Counted from the first letter of the stretch, positions 7,582 to 15,401 are shown. The stretch: DNA of 20,054 nt from Alphaproteobacteria bacterium (GCA_028866355.1 JAGWIH010000009.1:1-20054); one strand, 5' to 3'. The notes: a model not told the origin generated them from the letters alone. A program made the numbers and translations.

Positions 7582-7651
7582 GACAATATGCGCGCCGCCG
7601 CCGGCGCAAATAATCGCGCATTGTCAAATGAGCCTTGTGGATGCGCCGCAT
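7582..7651. promoter_or_regulatory. Candidate operator region for the LysR-type regulator (inverted repeats)
   Basis: The 203-base gap between the divergent minus-strand unit and the LysR gene holds two repeat elements. GACAATATGCGCG (7582-7594) and CGCGCATTGTC (7615-7625) form an inverted repeat interrupted by a 2-base insertion in one arm. A compact ATGCG-C-CGCAT palindrome lies at 7641-7651. LysR-type proteins usually bind such dyads in the shared promoter region. The repeats are visible; their role is inferred. Confidence 0.4.
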
Positions 7652-7734
7652 AATCGAAAGCTCACAGAGCGGCCGAGCGAGAGAAAAAAATCACGACCTA
7701 GCCCGGGCTATGTCGAAGAAGATAGGATGGGCGC

Positions 7735-8643
7735 ATGCGGGGGAAGGATTTCGGAGAACTGAGCGCCTTCATCGTAGTGGCGGAGCAACGCAACTTTACG
7801 CGCGCCGCGAAGCAGCTCGGCATTTCGCCGTCGACACTGAGTCAGACGATCCGGAACCTGGAAGAGCGGCTCGGCCTACGTCTGCTCAACCGCACCACGC
7901 GAAGCGTCGTGCCGACCGCGGCTGGTGATACGCTGCTCGCCCGGCTGCGGCCGGTGATGGACGCGTACGATGCCACGATTGAATCGCTCAACGAATTCCG
8001 CGGTAAGCCGGCGGGTCTCCTGCGAATCACCGTCGCGCCACCGTTGCGCTTTGTGTTGCCGTCGCTGCTCGGGAAATTCCTTGAGCAATACCCCGATATC
8101 CAGCTCGAAATCGCCGCCGATGGGGCCAACGTCGACATCGTTGCACAGCAATTCGACGCCGGAATTCGCGTAAGCAATCGGATCGATCGTGACATGATTG
8201 CCGTCGCGATCACCGGCGAATGGCGTCTGGCGATCGTCGGCACGCCGTCCTATTTCGCCCGTCGGGGTATGCCGAAAACGCCCGAAGATTTGCAAGGGCA
8301 TAACTGCATACGTCTGCGCCTACCGAGCGGCGCGACGCTCCCATGGCGATTTCAGCGAGATGGTAAGGCGGTCGAACTGGCGGTGAGCGGTTCGTTCGTA
8401 ACTAACACCGATACCATCATAGAGCGGGCGGTGCTCGGCGGGATCGGCCTGGCGCAAATTCCGCGCGCGATGTTTGAGGGCGAAATCAAACGCGGCCAGG
8501 TTACCTCCGTGTTGGAACCATGGTTGCCCGTAATGCCGCCCTTTGCCCTCTACTATCCGAGCCGGCGTCAAACGCCGGCAGCGCTCAAAGCCTTGGTCGA
8601 ATTCCTCGGCAAAGAACAGCGCCGACGACGAGTCACCCGCTAG
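7735..8643 (+). CDS. LysR-type transcriptional regulator
   Basis: This 302-residue protein has a winged helix-turn-helix at residues ~5-64 (AFIVVAEQRNFTRAAKQLGI and SPSTLSQTIRNLEERLGLRL, then LLNRTTRSVVPTAAG), followed by a LysR substrate-binding domain (~90-295) that includes GLLRITVAP, DAGIRV and TNTDTIIERAVLGGIGLAQIP. The ATG at 7735 has an AGGA at 7724-7727. It is transcribed away from the small exported-protein gene and azoR, the classical arrangement for a LysR regulator and its target. The resemblance is to the AaeR/DsdC-like group commonly found beside redox enzymes. The effector is unknown; a quinone or aromatic compound is a guess from the azoR neighbour. Confidence 0.93.
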   Translation: MRGKDFGELSAFIVVAEQRNFTRAAKQLGISPSTLSQTIRNLEERLGLRLLNRTTRSVVPTAAGDTLLARLRPVMDAYDATIESLNEFRGKPAGLLRITVAPPLRFVLPSLLGKFLEQYPDIQLEIAADGANVDIVAQQFDAGIRVSNRIDRDMIAVAITGEWRLAIVGTPSYFARRGMPKTPEDLQGHNCIRLRLPSGATLPWRFQRDGKAVELAVSGSFVTNTDTIIERAVLGGIGLAQIPRAMFEGEIKRGQVTSVLEPWLPVMPPFALYYPSRRQTPAALKALVEFLGKEQRRRRVTR

Positions 8644-8714
8644 ACCGCGATGCGGCCGCGTCCAACGTGGCCCCAATCAATACGCGCGTCTCCTGCCGTG
8701 GCAAGGATGCGGTC

Positions 8715-9416
8715 TCAATCCGTCAGCCATTGCCTGAGCTCGGCGGTGACGGCCTCGGGTCGCTCCATCGCCGAGAGATGACCGCAATGATCGATCAAGT
8801 CGAGGCGTGCGCCCGGAATGAAGGCGGCGATCTCCTCGGCGAGCGCCCGCGGCGTGAGAACATCCTCGCGCCCGCACAGTACCAGCGTCGGACACTTTAT
8901 ATTCGCCAGCGACGGTCGGCTGTCGATGCGGCCCATGATCGCCTTCTGCTGGCGCAGGAAGGCGTCCTTGCCGATGCGCTCCGCCATCGTCATGACCGCG
9001 CCGACGAGTTCCTTTTCCTTCAAGCGATCGGGATGGACGAGCAGCGGCAGCAGCCGCGGCGTCACGCCCTTGAATTCGCCTTTCTCGGCGAGTTCGATGA
9101 GACCGCGCCGGCGCGACATCTGCTCGGGCGTGTCGGCACGCGCGCCGGTGTCGAGAAGCGCAAGACGCAGGACACGTTCGGGCGCTTGGCGCATCACCTC
9201 GAAGGCGCAGTAGCCGCCCATCGATAGGCCGGCGAGCGCGAATTGCGGCGGTGCCGCTTGCAGCACGCGGCGCGCCATCGCCATCAAACTGTCATCGCGC
9301 GTCAGATCGGCAACCGAGGATTCGGCGACATCCGCCAGGCCGGCAATCTGGCCGTGCCACAACGCCGCATCGCACAGCAGGCCGGGCAGCAAGACGAGCG
9401 GCGTTTTCCGCGCCAT
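8715..9416 (-). CDS. Alpha/beta hydrolase
   Basis: This 233-residue single-domain alpha/beta hydrolase has an oxyanion-side motif LLPGLLCDAALW (9-20), a nucleophile elbow GLSMGG (Ser65), an acid at GREDVLTP (Asp185) and a catalytic His at CGHLS (His213), so the full Ser-Asp-His triad is present. There is no signal peptide, so it should be cytoplasmic. Related proteins are annotated as lactone, ester or enol-lactone hydrolases, but the substrate cannot be told from the sequence. No good Shine-Dalgarno precedes the ATG. It is convergent with the LysR-type gene and divergent from the DEAD-box helicase gene (144 bases between starts). Confidence 0.9.
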   Translation of the reverse strand: MARKTPLVLLPGLLCDAALWHGQIAGLADVAESSVADLTRDDSLMAMARRVLQAAPPQFALAGLSMGGYCAFEVMRQAPERVLRLALLDTGARADTPEQMSRRRGLIELAEKGEFKGVTPRLLPLLVHPDRLKEKELVGAVMTMAERIGKDAFLRQQKAIMGRIDSRPSLANIKCPTLVLCGREDVLTPRALAEEIAAFIPGARLDLIDHCGHLSAMERPEAVTAELRQWLTD

Positions 9417-9560
9417 GGGGCGAAATTAGGCGAAACCCGAAAGCCGCGCTATGCCGCCGAATTCTTGCCAACGCTAAGAAATAATTTGACTTTCGGGGGT
9501 ACAACCCCAATTAAGGGCTATCATCAACAGCGAAAACCATAGAAAGACGTTTACCGTTCG

Positions 9561-11045
9561 ATGAATTTTTCCGACCTCGGCCTCTCTCCGGAGGTCCTGC
9601 GGGCGGTCGAAGATGCCGGCTACAAGCAGCCGACCCCCATCCAAGAACAGGCCATTCCGTACGTTTTGATGGGTCGCGACGTGTTGGGTTGCGCCCAAAC
9701 CGGCACCGGCAAGACCGCCTCATTCACTCTCCCCATGATCGACATCCTGGCGTCGGGCCGCGCGCGTGCGCGCATGCCGCGCACCCTCGTGATCGAGCCG
9801 ACGCGCGAACTCGCCGCGCAGGTTTCCGAAGCCTTCGATGTCTACGGCAAGCATCACAAGCTTAACCAGGCGCTGCTGATCGGTGGCGAAAGCTTCACCG
9901 ACCAAGAGCGCAAGCTCGATCGTGGCGTCGACGTTTTGATCGCGACGCCCGGCCGCCTGATCGATCTCTTCGAGCGCGGCAAGATCCTGCTCTCCGACGT
10001 CAAGATTCTGGTGATCGACGAAGCCGACCGCATGCTCGATATGGGATTCATTCCCGACGTCGAGCGCATCGTCGGATTGCTGCCGAAGATTCGGCAGACG
10101 CTGTTCTTCTCGGCGACGATGCCGCCGGAAATCCGCCGTCTGGCCGATGCCTTTCTGATGAATCCGAAAGAGATTTCGGTCGCGCCGCCTGCCTCGCCCG
10201 CCGCGACCGTGACGCAAGGGCTGGTGGTGGTTCAGCCGGATCAGAAGCGTGACGTCCTCCGCCGCCTCATCGCCAGCGAGAACGTCAAGAACGCGCTCAT
10301 CTTCTGCAACCGCAAGCGCGACGTCGACATCCTCTATCGCTCGCTGAAAAGGCATGGCTTGGACGTCGCGGCGCTGCACGGCGACATGCCGCAGTCGAAG
10401 CGCACCGAAACGCTCGAGCGCTTCCGCAACGACGAAATTCGCCTGCTGGTCGCCAGCGACGTCGCCGCCCGCGGACTCGACATCCAAGGCATGTCGCACG
10501 TGTTCAATTTCGACGTGCCGATCCACGCCGAGGATTACGTGCACCGCATCGGCCGCACCGGTCGCGCCGGCCGCGAGGGCCGCGCCTTCACCCTGGCAGC
10601 GCCCGAGGATGGCCGCTTCGTCCAGACGATCGAACAGCTCATCGGCAAGCCGATACCGCCGGTTTCGGTCGACGGGATCGCCGCCGCGACACTGTCGTTC
10701 GAAGATGGAGACGGCCGCAGCCGCGGCCGTTCGCGCCGCGGCCACGGCAAGTCGCATGGCGCCGCGCCGCAGCACGGCAAGCCACGTCAGAGCGCGCCGC
10801 GCCACGAGCCGCCGCGCGCTGCCAAGCCGCACGAACCCGCGCACAAGCCCGAGACCGCGCGCCAGCCGGCGCCGGCGCGCTTCGCGCCGATTACCATGGG
10901 CGCCACACCGCCGGCCGAGCCGCCGCGCGCGACCGCCGCATCGGCCGATAAGCCCGATCGCCACAATTCTGACGACGGCCCGCGCGTGGTAGGGTTCGGC
11001 GACCATATGCCAGCGTTTCTCGCCCGCCGCGCCGCGCGCGGCTGA
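9561..11045 (+). CDS. rhlE: DEAD-box ATP-dependent RNA helicase, RhlE-like
   Basis: This 494-residue helicase has all core motifs: Q-motif KQPTPIQEQAIP (22-33), Walker A AQTGTGKT (45-52), PTREL (80-84), TPGR (129-132), DEAD (153-156), SAT (184-186), ARGLD (303-307) and HRIGRTGR (328-335). The ~120-residue C-terminal tail (from ~375) is basic and low-complexity, rich in Arg, His, Pro, Ala and Gly, as in RhlE-type proteins, and probably binds RNA. The family unwinds short RNA duplexes and helps ribosome and mRNA turnover, often under cold stress. The ATG at 9561 has only a weak Shine-Dalgarno. The gene is followed by three co-directional genes with short gaps, starting 21 bases downstream. The symbol rests on overall resemblance; a cold-shock DEAD-box paralogue is possible. 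Confidence 0.92.
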   Translation: MNFSDLGLSPEVLRAVEDAGYKQPTPIQEQAIPYVLMGRDVLGCAQTGTGKTASFTLPMIDILASGRARARMPRTLVIEPTRELAAQVSEAFDVYGKHHKLNQALLIGGESFTDQERKLDRGVDVLIATPGRLIDLFERGKILLSDVKILVIDEADRMLDMGFIPDVERIVGLLPKIRQTLFFSATMPPEIRRLADAFLMNPKEISVAPPASPAATVTQGLVVVQPDQKRDVLRRLIASENVKNALIFCNRKRDVDILYRSLKRHGLDVAALHGDMPQSKRTETLERFRNDEIRLLVASDVAARGLDIQGMSHVFNFDVPIHAEDYVHRIGRTGRAGREGRAFTLAAPEDGRFVQTIEQLIGKPIPPVSVDGIAAATLSFEDGDGRSRGRSRRGHGKSHGAAPQHGKPRQSAPRHEPPRAAKPHEPAHKPETARQPAPARFAPITMGATPPAEPPRATAASADKPDRHNSDDGPRVVGFGDHMPAFLARRAARG

Positions 11046-11066
11046 GCGCCGCGCGAAGGGGGGCCG

Positions 11067-11324
11067 ATGAAGACGATCTTCGTCAGTGTCAAATGCGACC
11101 TCGGCAAGGCCTATAAGGTCGCCGAAGAAGCGGTCGAAACCATTGCCGAAGTCTCCGAAGTGTTCTCGGTCTCCGGGCAATACGACCTTTTGATGAAATG
11201 CTACTTGCCCGACGAGATGGACATCGGCCATTTCGTGGTCGAGCATCTGCAACGCCTGCCGGGCGTGAAGGACACCTTCACCACCATGGCGTACAAGGCG
11301 TTTTCGCCCGACAAATCGTCCTGA
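11067..11324 (+). CDS. Stand-alone Lrp/AsnC ligand-binding (RAM) domain protein
   Basis: This 85-residue protein consists only of the alpha-beta RAM domain found at the C-terminus of Lrp/AsnC regulators: TIFVSVKCDLGKAYKVAEEA, then EVFSVSGQYDLLMKCYLPD and LPGVKDTFTTMAYKAF. No DNA-binding helix-turn-helix is present. Such stand-alone RAM proteins form oligomers that bind amino acids or related metabolites, and they may modulate other Lrp proteins or enzymes; their roles are poorly known. It has a strong GGGGGG-containing ribosome binding site just before the ATG and lies 21 bases after the helicase gene and 36 bases before the reductase gene, so the genes may share a transcript. Confidence 0.9.
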   Translation: MKTIFVSVKCDLGKAYKVAEEAVETIAEVSEVFSVSGQYDLLMKCYLPDEMDIGHFVVEHLQRLPGVKDTFTTMAYKAFSPDKSS

Positions 11325-11360
11325 ATTCACCGTCGGTTTAATTCTGCGCACGAGATCGGC

Positions 11361-12602
11361 GTGAGCCAAACGACGCGGCACATCGTCATCGTCGGCGCCG
11401 GCCACGCCGGCGGTGTCGCCGCTGCGACCTTGCGCCAAACCGGCTTTGCCGGCGCGATAACCTTGATCGGCAGCGAGCGACACCCGCCGCACGAGCGGCC
11501 GCCGCTGTCGAAAGAATTGCTCGCTGGCGCCATTCCGGTCGAGAAGACCTATCTGCGGCCAGCCGCGTTCTACGGCGACAACCGCATCGACTTCCGCCCC
11601 GGCGAGACCGTCACGGCGATCGACCGCGCGGCACAACGCATCACGCTGGCGAGCGGCAATGTGGTGCCGTACGACAATTTGCTACTGACGACCGGCGCCC
11701 GCGCGCGCCGTCTGTCGCTGCCCGGCGCCGACCATCCGCGCGTGCTGTATCTGCGCGACATCACGGACTCGTTGGCGTTGCGCGAGCATCTGAACGCGGG
11801 TGTGCGCGTCGCGGTGATCGGCGCCGGCTTCATCGGCCTGGAAGCGGCGGCGGCAGCGCGCAAGCGCGGTGCCCATGTCACGGTGCTCGAAATCCAGCGC
11901 GAGCCGCTGCAACGCGTCTGTCCGCCGGAGATCGGCCAGTTCATGGCGGCGCTGCACCGGCGCAACGGCGTCGATCTGCGCACCGCAATCAGCATCACGG
12001 CAATCGTCGACGCCGACGGCGCGCTCGCGCTGCACCTTGCTGACGGCAGCACAGTCGCCGCCGACATCGTTCTCGCCGGCATCGGTGCCCAACCGAACGT
12101 CGAGCTGGCCCAGGCCGCCGGCCTCGTCGTCGAGGACGGCGTCGTCACCGACGAATTCGGCCGCACGAGCGATCCGCATATCTTCGCCGCCGGAGACGTG
12201 ACGCGGCACTTCAATCCATTGCTGGGACGCAAAATCCGCCTCGAGGCGTGGCAGAACGCACAGAACCAGGCGATTGCCGTCGCCCAGATCATGGCCGGCG
12301 GCGATCAGCCCTACGCCGAGGTGCCGTGGTTCTGGAGCGATCAGTACGACGTCAACCTTCAGATCGCCGGCGCGCCCGAGCATTGGGGCCGATTGATCTG
12401 GCGCGGCGGCCCGAACGACAAGGCCTTCACGGTCTTCGCCGCGCGCGACGGCATCCCGATCGCCGCTATCACGATGAACAACGGTCGTGACATGCGCCCG
12501 GCGCGCGAGCTAATCACCCGCCGACGTCCAATCGATCCGACGCAACTTGCGGACGTCGTGGTGAAATTGCAGGATTTGGCCAAGGAGATTGGACGTGGCT
12601 GA
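11361..12602 (+). CDS. FAD-dependent ferredoxin/rubredoxin reductase-type oxidoreductase
   Basis: This 413-residue protein has the two Rossmann motifs of pyridine-nucleotide-disulfide-type reductases: FAD-binding VIVGAGHAGG (9-18) and NAD(P)H-binding AVIGAGFIGLEAAAAA (151-166). It also has PPLSK (47-51) and the FAD-contacting HIFAAGDV near residue 275. The C-terminal WFWSDQYDVNLQIAG segment is typical of BphA4/CamA-type reductases. Such enzymes pass electrons from NAD(P)H to a small iron-sulfur partner. The start is GTG at 11361. The last 8 bases overlap the next gene, which encodes a Rieske ferredoxin that would be the natural electron acceptor. No redox-active disulfide motif is seen, as expected for this class. 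Confidence 0.93.
   Translation: MSQTTRHIVIVGAGHAGGVAAATLRQTGFAGAITLIGSERHPPHERPPLSKELLAGAIPVEKTYLRPAAFYGDNRIDFRPGETVTAIDRAAQRITLASGNVVPYDNLLLTTGARARRLSLPGADHPRVLYLRDITDSLALREHLNAGVRVAVIGAGFIGLEAAAAARKRGAHVTVLEIQREPLQRVCPPEIGQFMAALHRRNGVDLRTAISITAIVDADGALALHLADGSTVAADIVLAGIGAQPNVELAQAAGLVVEDGVVTDEFGRTSDPHIFAAGDVTRHFNPLLGRKIRLEAWQNAQNQAIAVAQIMAGGDQPYAEVPWFWSDQYDVNLQIAGAPEHWGRLIWRGGPNDKAFTVFAARDGIPIAAITMNNGRDMRPARELITRRRPIDPTQLADVVVKLQDLAKEIGRG
12583..12597 (+). promoter_or_regulatory. Ribosome binding site that fixes the GTG start of the Rieske gene
   Basis: AGGAGA at 12583-12588 lies inside the last codons of the reductase gene and is 6 bases from GTG at 12595. This favours GTG over the earlier in-frame TTG at 12589 and supports translational coupling of reductase and ferredoxin. 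Confidence 0.65.
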
Positions 12603-12912
12603 CGACAATTGGGTGACGGTGGCGAAACGCTCGGCGATCAATCCGGGCGACGTATTGGGCGTGACGATCGGCGATCGTGAATTCGCGCTCTACAATCTCG
12701 ACGGCGAAATCCACGCCACGGACAATTTGTGCACGCACGCTTTCGCGCTGCTGAGTCAAGGCTGGCTCGATGGCGAAGTGATCGAGTGTCCGCTGCACGG
12801 CGGTCGTTTCGACGTCAAGACCGGCAAGGCTTTGTGCCCGCCGGTCACCGAGGATCTCAAAACCTACAAGGTGCGTGTGGTCGGCGATGACGTGCAAATC
12901 CAGCCCGGTTGA
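12595..12912 (+). CDS. Rieske [2Fe-2S] ferredoxin (BphA3/NirD-type)
   Basis: This 105-residue soluble Rieske protein binds its cluster through Cys46-x-His48 (CTH) and Cys65-x2-His68 (CPLH), spaced by 16 residues; the second motif continues as CPLHGGRFDVKTGKAL. The GTG at 12595 is chosen because AAGGAGA spans 12582-12588 with ideal spacing; an in-frame TTG at 12589 would overlap that site. It overlaps the end of the FAD reductase gene by 8 bases, so the two are almost certainly co-translated and act as an electron-transfer pair. Ferredoxins of this type usually feed aromatic-ring hydroxylating oxygenases, but none is encoded nearby. Nothing suggests a membrane anchor or a NirD-only function. 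Confidence 0.95.
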   Translation: MADDNWVTVAKRSAINPGDVLGVTIGDREFALYNLDGEIHATDNLCTHAFALLSQGWLDGEVIECPLHGGRFDVKTGKALCPPVTEDLKTYKVRVVGDDVQIQPG

Positions 12913-12999
12913 TCGCCGCCGCCCGCCGGCAACGCTCCGTTAACCAATTTTAGACGCGGCGCGTGCGACCTTAGGGTGGCGACGGAGACCCTTCCATCC

Positions 13000-14187
13000 A
13001 TGTCGAAACGGCAAAACCTGGCGGCGGTCGCCCTCCTCTGCGGCGCGCTCGGCGTCGGCGGCTGGACGTTCTATTTCGGCGCTTTCGCCGGCGTGTTGGG
13101 CGAAGGCTGGATGGTGTTCTACAACGCCGTCCGCCTCTATTTCGACGGGCAGCTTGGTCTGTTGTACGACGGCGTGCAATCGACCGCGCTCCTGAACGCA
13201 CGGTTCACGCACTGGCTTGCGCATCCATTGCCGCTGCACCCGTGGCTCTATCCACCGCATGCACTCTTGCTGCTGCTGCCGTTCGGTTGGTTGCCATTCG
13301 CGCCGGCGGGAATTCTGTTCCTTGCGCTCGGTTTCGCCGCGACGGTCGCCGCCACCTGGCGGTTCGCCACCACCGGCGTTGAGCGCGCGATCCACGCGGT
13401 ATCGTTGGTGCTGTGCCCCGCGGCCGCGTTCACCGTTTGCCTCGGTCAGAACACTTTTGTCACCAGCGCGCTGTTGCTCGCCGGATTCGGAACCGTGCGG
13501 CGGCGGCCGATCCTCGGCGGCGCCTTGCTGGGCATCGTCACCTACAAGCCGCAGCTTTGTCTGATGGTGCCGGTTGCGCTGATCGCGGCGCGGCAGTGGA
13601 AGGCGCTTGCCGCAGCCGCCGGCGCCGCGCTGCTGCTCGCGGCGGCAAGCGTCGCGCTGTTCGGGCTCGAGCCCTGGCGCGCCTGGATCGCGCTGATGAC
13701 CGAACCGAATGCGCTTTACACCCAGTGGGAAGCGATCGCGCGGATCAACGGCCAGAGTATCTACACTTATGCCAGCCTGCTCGGCGCACCCGCAGCCGTG
13801 GCCAATTTCGTGCAGGCGTTGGCCGTCATCGGTTCCGCCGGCTGCGTCTTCTGGTGTTATCGCCGGCCGATGGCCGACGATCTCCGCCTCGCGGTGCTGC
13901 TGGCGGCCACGATCCTCGCGGCGCCGCACGTCATCGATTACGACACCCTGCTCTTGGGGATTGCCGCGACGCTGTTCTTCGTGCGCGGCTATCGCGACGG
14001 CTTCCGCTTCGGCGAAATCACCGTCGCGGTGCTGGTTTGGGCGAGCCCGTTGATCAATCCGCCGACGGTTTTCCGCTTGGGCTTCGTCACGCCGCTGCTC
14101 GTCGTTCTGTTCATTGGCTGCATCATCGCGCGTGGCCGGCGCGACGCCGCGCAAGCCGCGCCAGGCGGAGTCCTGACGCCCGCCTGA
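13000..14187 (+). CDS. GT87/DUF2029-family membrane glycosyltransferase
   Basis: This 395-residue integral membrane protein has about ten hydrophobic segments, starting with AAVALLCGALGVGGW near the N-terminus and ending with TPLLVVLFIGCIIA. The periplasmic-loop acidic region VFYNAVRLYFDGQLGLLYDG pattern and the cytoplasmic-side TYKPQL motif (near residue 183) match DUF2029/GT87 proteins, which transfer mannose-like sugars from polyprenyl-phosphate donors. The ATG at 13000 is preferred; an in-frame GTG at 12976 would add eight residues, and neither has a strong Shine-Dalgarno (GGAGA at 12984). The acceptor is unknown; cell-envelope glycans are the usual guess. It is convergent with the lipoprotein gene, with only 12 bases between stop codons. 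Confidence 0.82.
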   Translation: MSKRQNLAAVALLCGALGVGGWTFYFGAFAGVLGEGWMVFYNAVRLYFDGQLGLLYDGVQSTALLNARFTHWLAHPLPLHPWLYPPHALLLLLPFGWLPFAPAGILFLALGFAATVAATWRFATTGVERAIHAVSLVLCPAAAFTVCLGQNTFVTSALLLAGFGTVRRRPILGGALLGIVTYKPQLCLMVPVALIAARQWKALAAAAGAALLLAAASVALFGLEPWRAWIALMTEPNALYTQWEAIARINGQSIYTYASLLGAPAAVANFVQALAVIGSAGCVFWCYRRPMADDLRLAVLLAATILAAPHVIDYDTLLLGIAATLFFVRGYRDGFRFGEITVAVLVWASPLINPPTVFRLGFVTPLLVVLFIGCIIARGRRDAAQAAPGGVLTPA

Positions 14188-14199
14188 TGCCGTGCCGCG

Positions 14200-14544
14200 T
14201 CAGCGGACGGTGCGAACGGCGATCCCGGTCATCACGAATTCCGGCATGCCCAGCATATTGTGGCCGCTAAGGGTCTTGCCCTGCGTAATGATGAGGACGT
14301 TTGCGCCGACGCCGGCGGCGCGGTCCTTCAACTGCTGAAGCAAGCTCTCTTCCGTGGCGGTCGAGCTGCCGTGCGCGGTGACGACACCGAGCTGCTGGTA
14401 AACCGCCGGCGGCTGGCTGGTCACCTGAATCACGCCGGTCCACGGCTTGTAGTAAGCGTTCGACGCCGGAAAGAAATCGGTCTGGTCGCAAGCGGTGACC
14501 GTCAAGGCCAGCGCCATGGCCGCGAGCCGGATCGCCAAACGCAT
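14200..14544 (-). CDS. Small outer-envelope lipoprotein, unknown function
   Basis: This 114-residue protein has a lipoprotein signal: MRLAIRLAAMALALTVTACD with lipobox V-T-A-C and lipidated Cys19. The mature domain has a TSQPPAVYQQLGVVTAHGSS segment followed by a helix LLQQLKDRAAGVGANVLIIT, a pattern reminiscent of DUF4156/RcsF-like small envelope proteins (the 'AA..GAN.v' helix). The ATG at the complement of 14542-14544 is chosen because it starts the signal peptide directly; a longer frame from a TTG at 14598 would put 18 polar residues before it. No clear Shine-Dalgarno is seen. Its function is unknown, and the fold suggestion is tentative. Confidence 0.75.
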   Translation of the reverse strand: MRLAIRLAAMALALTVTACDQTDFFPASNAYYKPWTGVIQVTSQPPAVYQQLGVVTAHGSSTATEESLLQQLKDRAAGVGANVLIITQGKTLSGHNMLGMPEFVMTGIAVRTVR

Positions 14545-14776
14545 CCGCTGTGGCGCGCGGGCAGGAACAGGTGCTTGTGCGCGGGGCAAGGTTTGCAAGG
14601 CGATATCCGGCGAGGATTTGGTCCGAATGCGGGCCTTTTCTTTATCAGATCGGTCGCCAAGCGCGGAGGAATATTTAACCCACCCGTCCGGGGCTCCGAA
14701 GCCGGCGCCTTTACATGACGTTAAGGATTTCGGCCCAGCCTGAAAGCACCGGAGGATATTGCCTGACCTGTCGACC

Positions 14777-14795
14777 CCGCTTCGCTTCGAAGCGG
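14777..14795. repeat. Short hairpin upstream of the PAS-domain gene
   Basis: A 7-bp perfect stem, CCGCTTC (14777-14783) with GAAGCGG (14789-14795), has a 5-base loop. It lies 11 bases before the ribosome binding site of the PAS-domain gene, so it could affect translation or be incidental. Confidence 0.4.
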
Positions 14796-14819
14796 AGCCG
14801 ATGAACGGGGGAATATCCG

Positions 14820-15401
14820 TTGGCGACTCAACCGCACTGCGACCTTCGCGACGACCCGTTTCTCAGCGCGGCCTTGGCCTACTGGGAACGCAAATGCGGG
14901 TCGCGCCCCGTGCCGACCCGTCGGGACATCGATGCGACAGAAATCGCGCCGTCGCTCCTACCCTTCTTGCAACTCACCGAACGCAACGCGGCCACCGGCC
15001 GGATCCGCTATCGCCTTATCGGTACCGGCATCGTCGAAGCGTATGGTGCCGATCTCACCGGCAAATACATGGACGAAATTTATTCCGGCGAGCGCATGCG
15101 TTATGTCGAAGCCAACTACCGCACCGTCTGCGAAAGCCGCCGCCCGGTCCTCGTCGTCAATCGTTACCATTCGAGCCGGCCGGTTTCGCTGGTCTGCCAC
15201 CGCCTGCTGATGCCGCTGTCGGATGACGGCGTCGCGATCCGACAATTCCTGACGGCCATGCGGTTCGACTTCCCCGGCGACGCGATCGAGTGGCGCGGTG
15301 CGTGGTTCGGGAACAGCGGCAATTTCGACTACGCACATTCTTTTTCCGGTGTGATCGAACGGCAACGGTCGCTCGTTACGTCCGATGGCGGACTTGATTA
15401 A
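14820..15401 (+). CDS. PAS-domain protein (PAS_5 / DUF1330-like alphaproteobacterial family)
   Basis: This 193-residue protein consists almost entirely of a PAS_5-type domain. The family pattern is visible in LAYWERKCGSRPVPTRRDID, then IAPSLLPFLQL, IRYRLIGTGIVEAYGADLTG and RRPVLVVNRY. Family members are mostly uncharacterised single-domain sensors of Alphaproteobacteria; no kinase, GGDEF or DNA-binding domain is attached here. The start is TTG at 14820 with GGGGGAA at 14807-14813; an in-frame TGA at 14802-14804 closes the frame upstream, and the next in-frame ATG is ~70 codons in and would delete half the domain. It has no co-directional close neighbour. What it senses and to whom it signals are unknown. 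Confidence 0.8.
   Translation: MATQPHCDLRDDPFLSAALAYWERKCGSRPVPTRRDIDATEIAPSLLPFLQLTERNAATGRIRYRLIGTGIVEAYGADLTGKYMDEIYSGERMRYVEANYRTVCESRRPVLVVNRYHSSRPVSLVCHRLLMPLSDDGVAIRQFLTAMRFDFPGDAIEWRGAWFGNSGNFDYAHSFSGVIERQRSLVTSDGGLD

Noticed and set aside
9720..11636. 638-codon frame antisense to the helicase, RAM and reductase genes
   Set aside because: It spans three well-supported plus-strand genes and lacks motifs, a start signal or conserved features.
12940..14154. 404-codon antisense frame opposite the GT87 gene
   Set aside because: The Gln/Arg/Glu-rich composition is the mirror of Leu/Ala-rich membrane codons; the plus strand has clear transmembrane segments.
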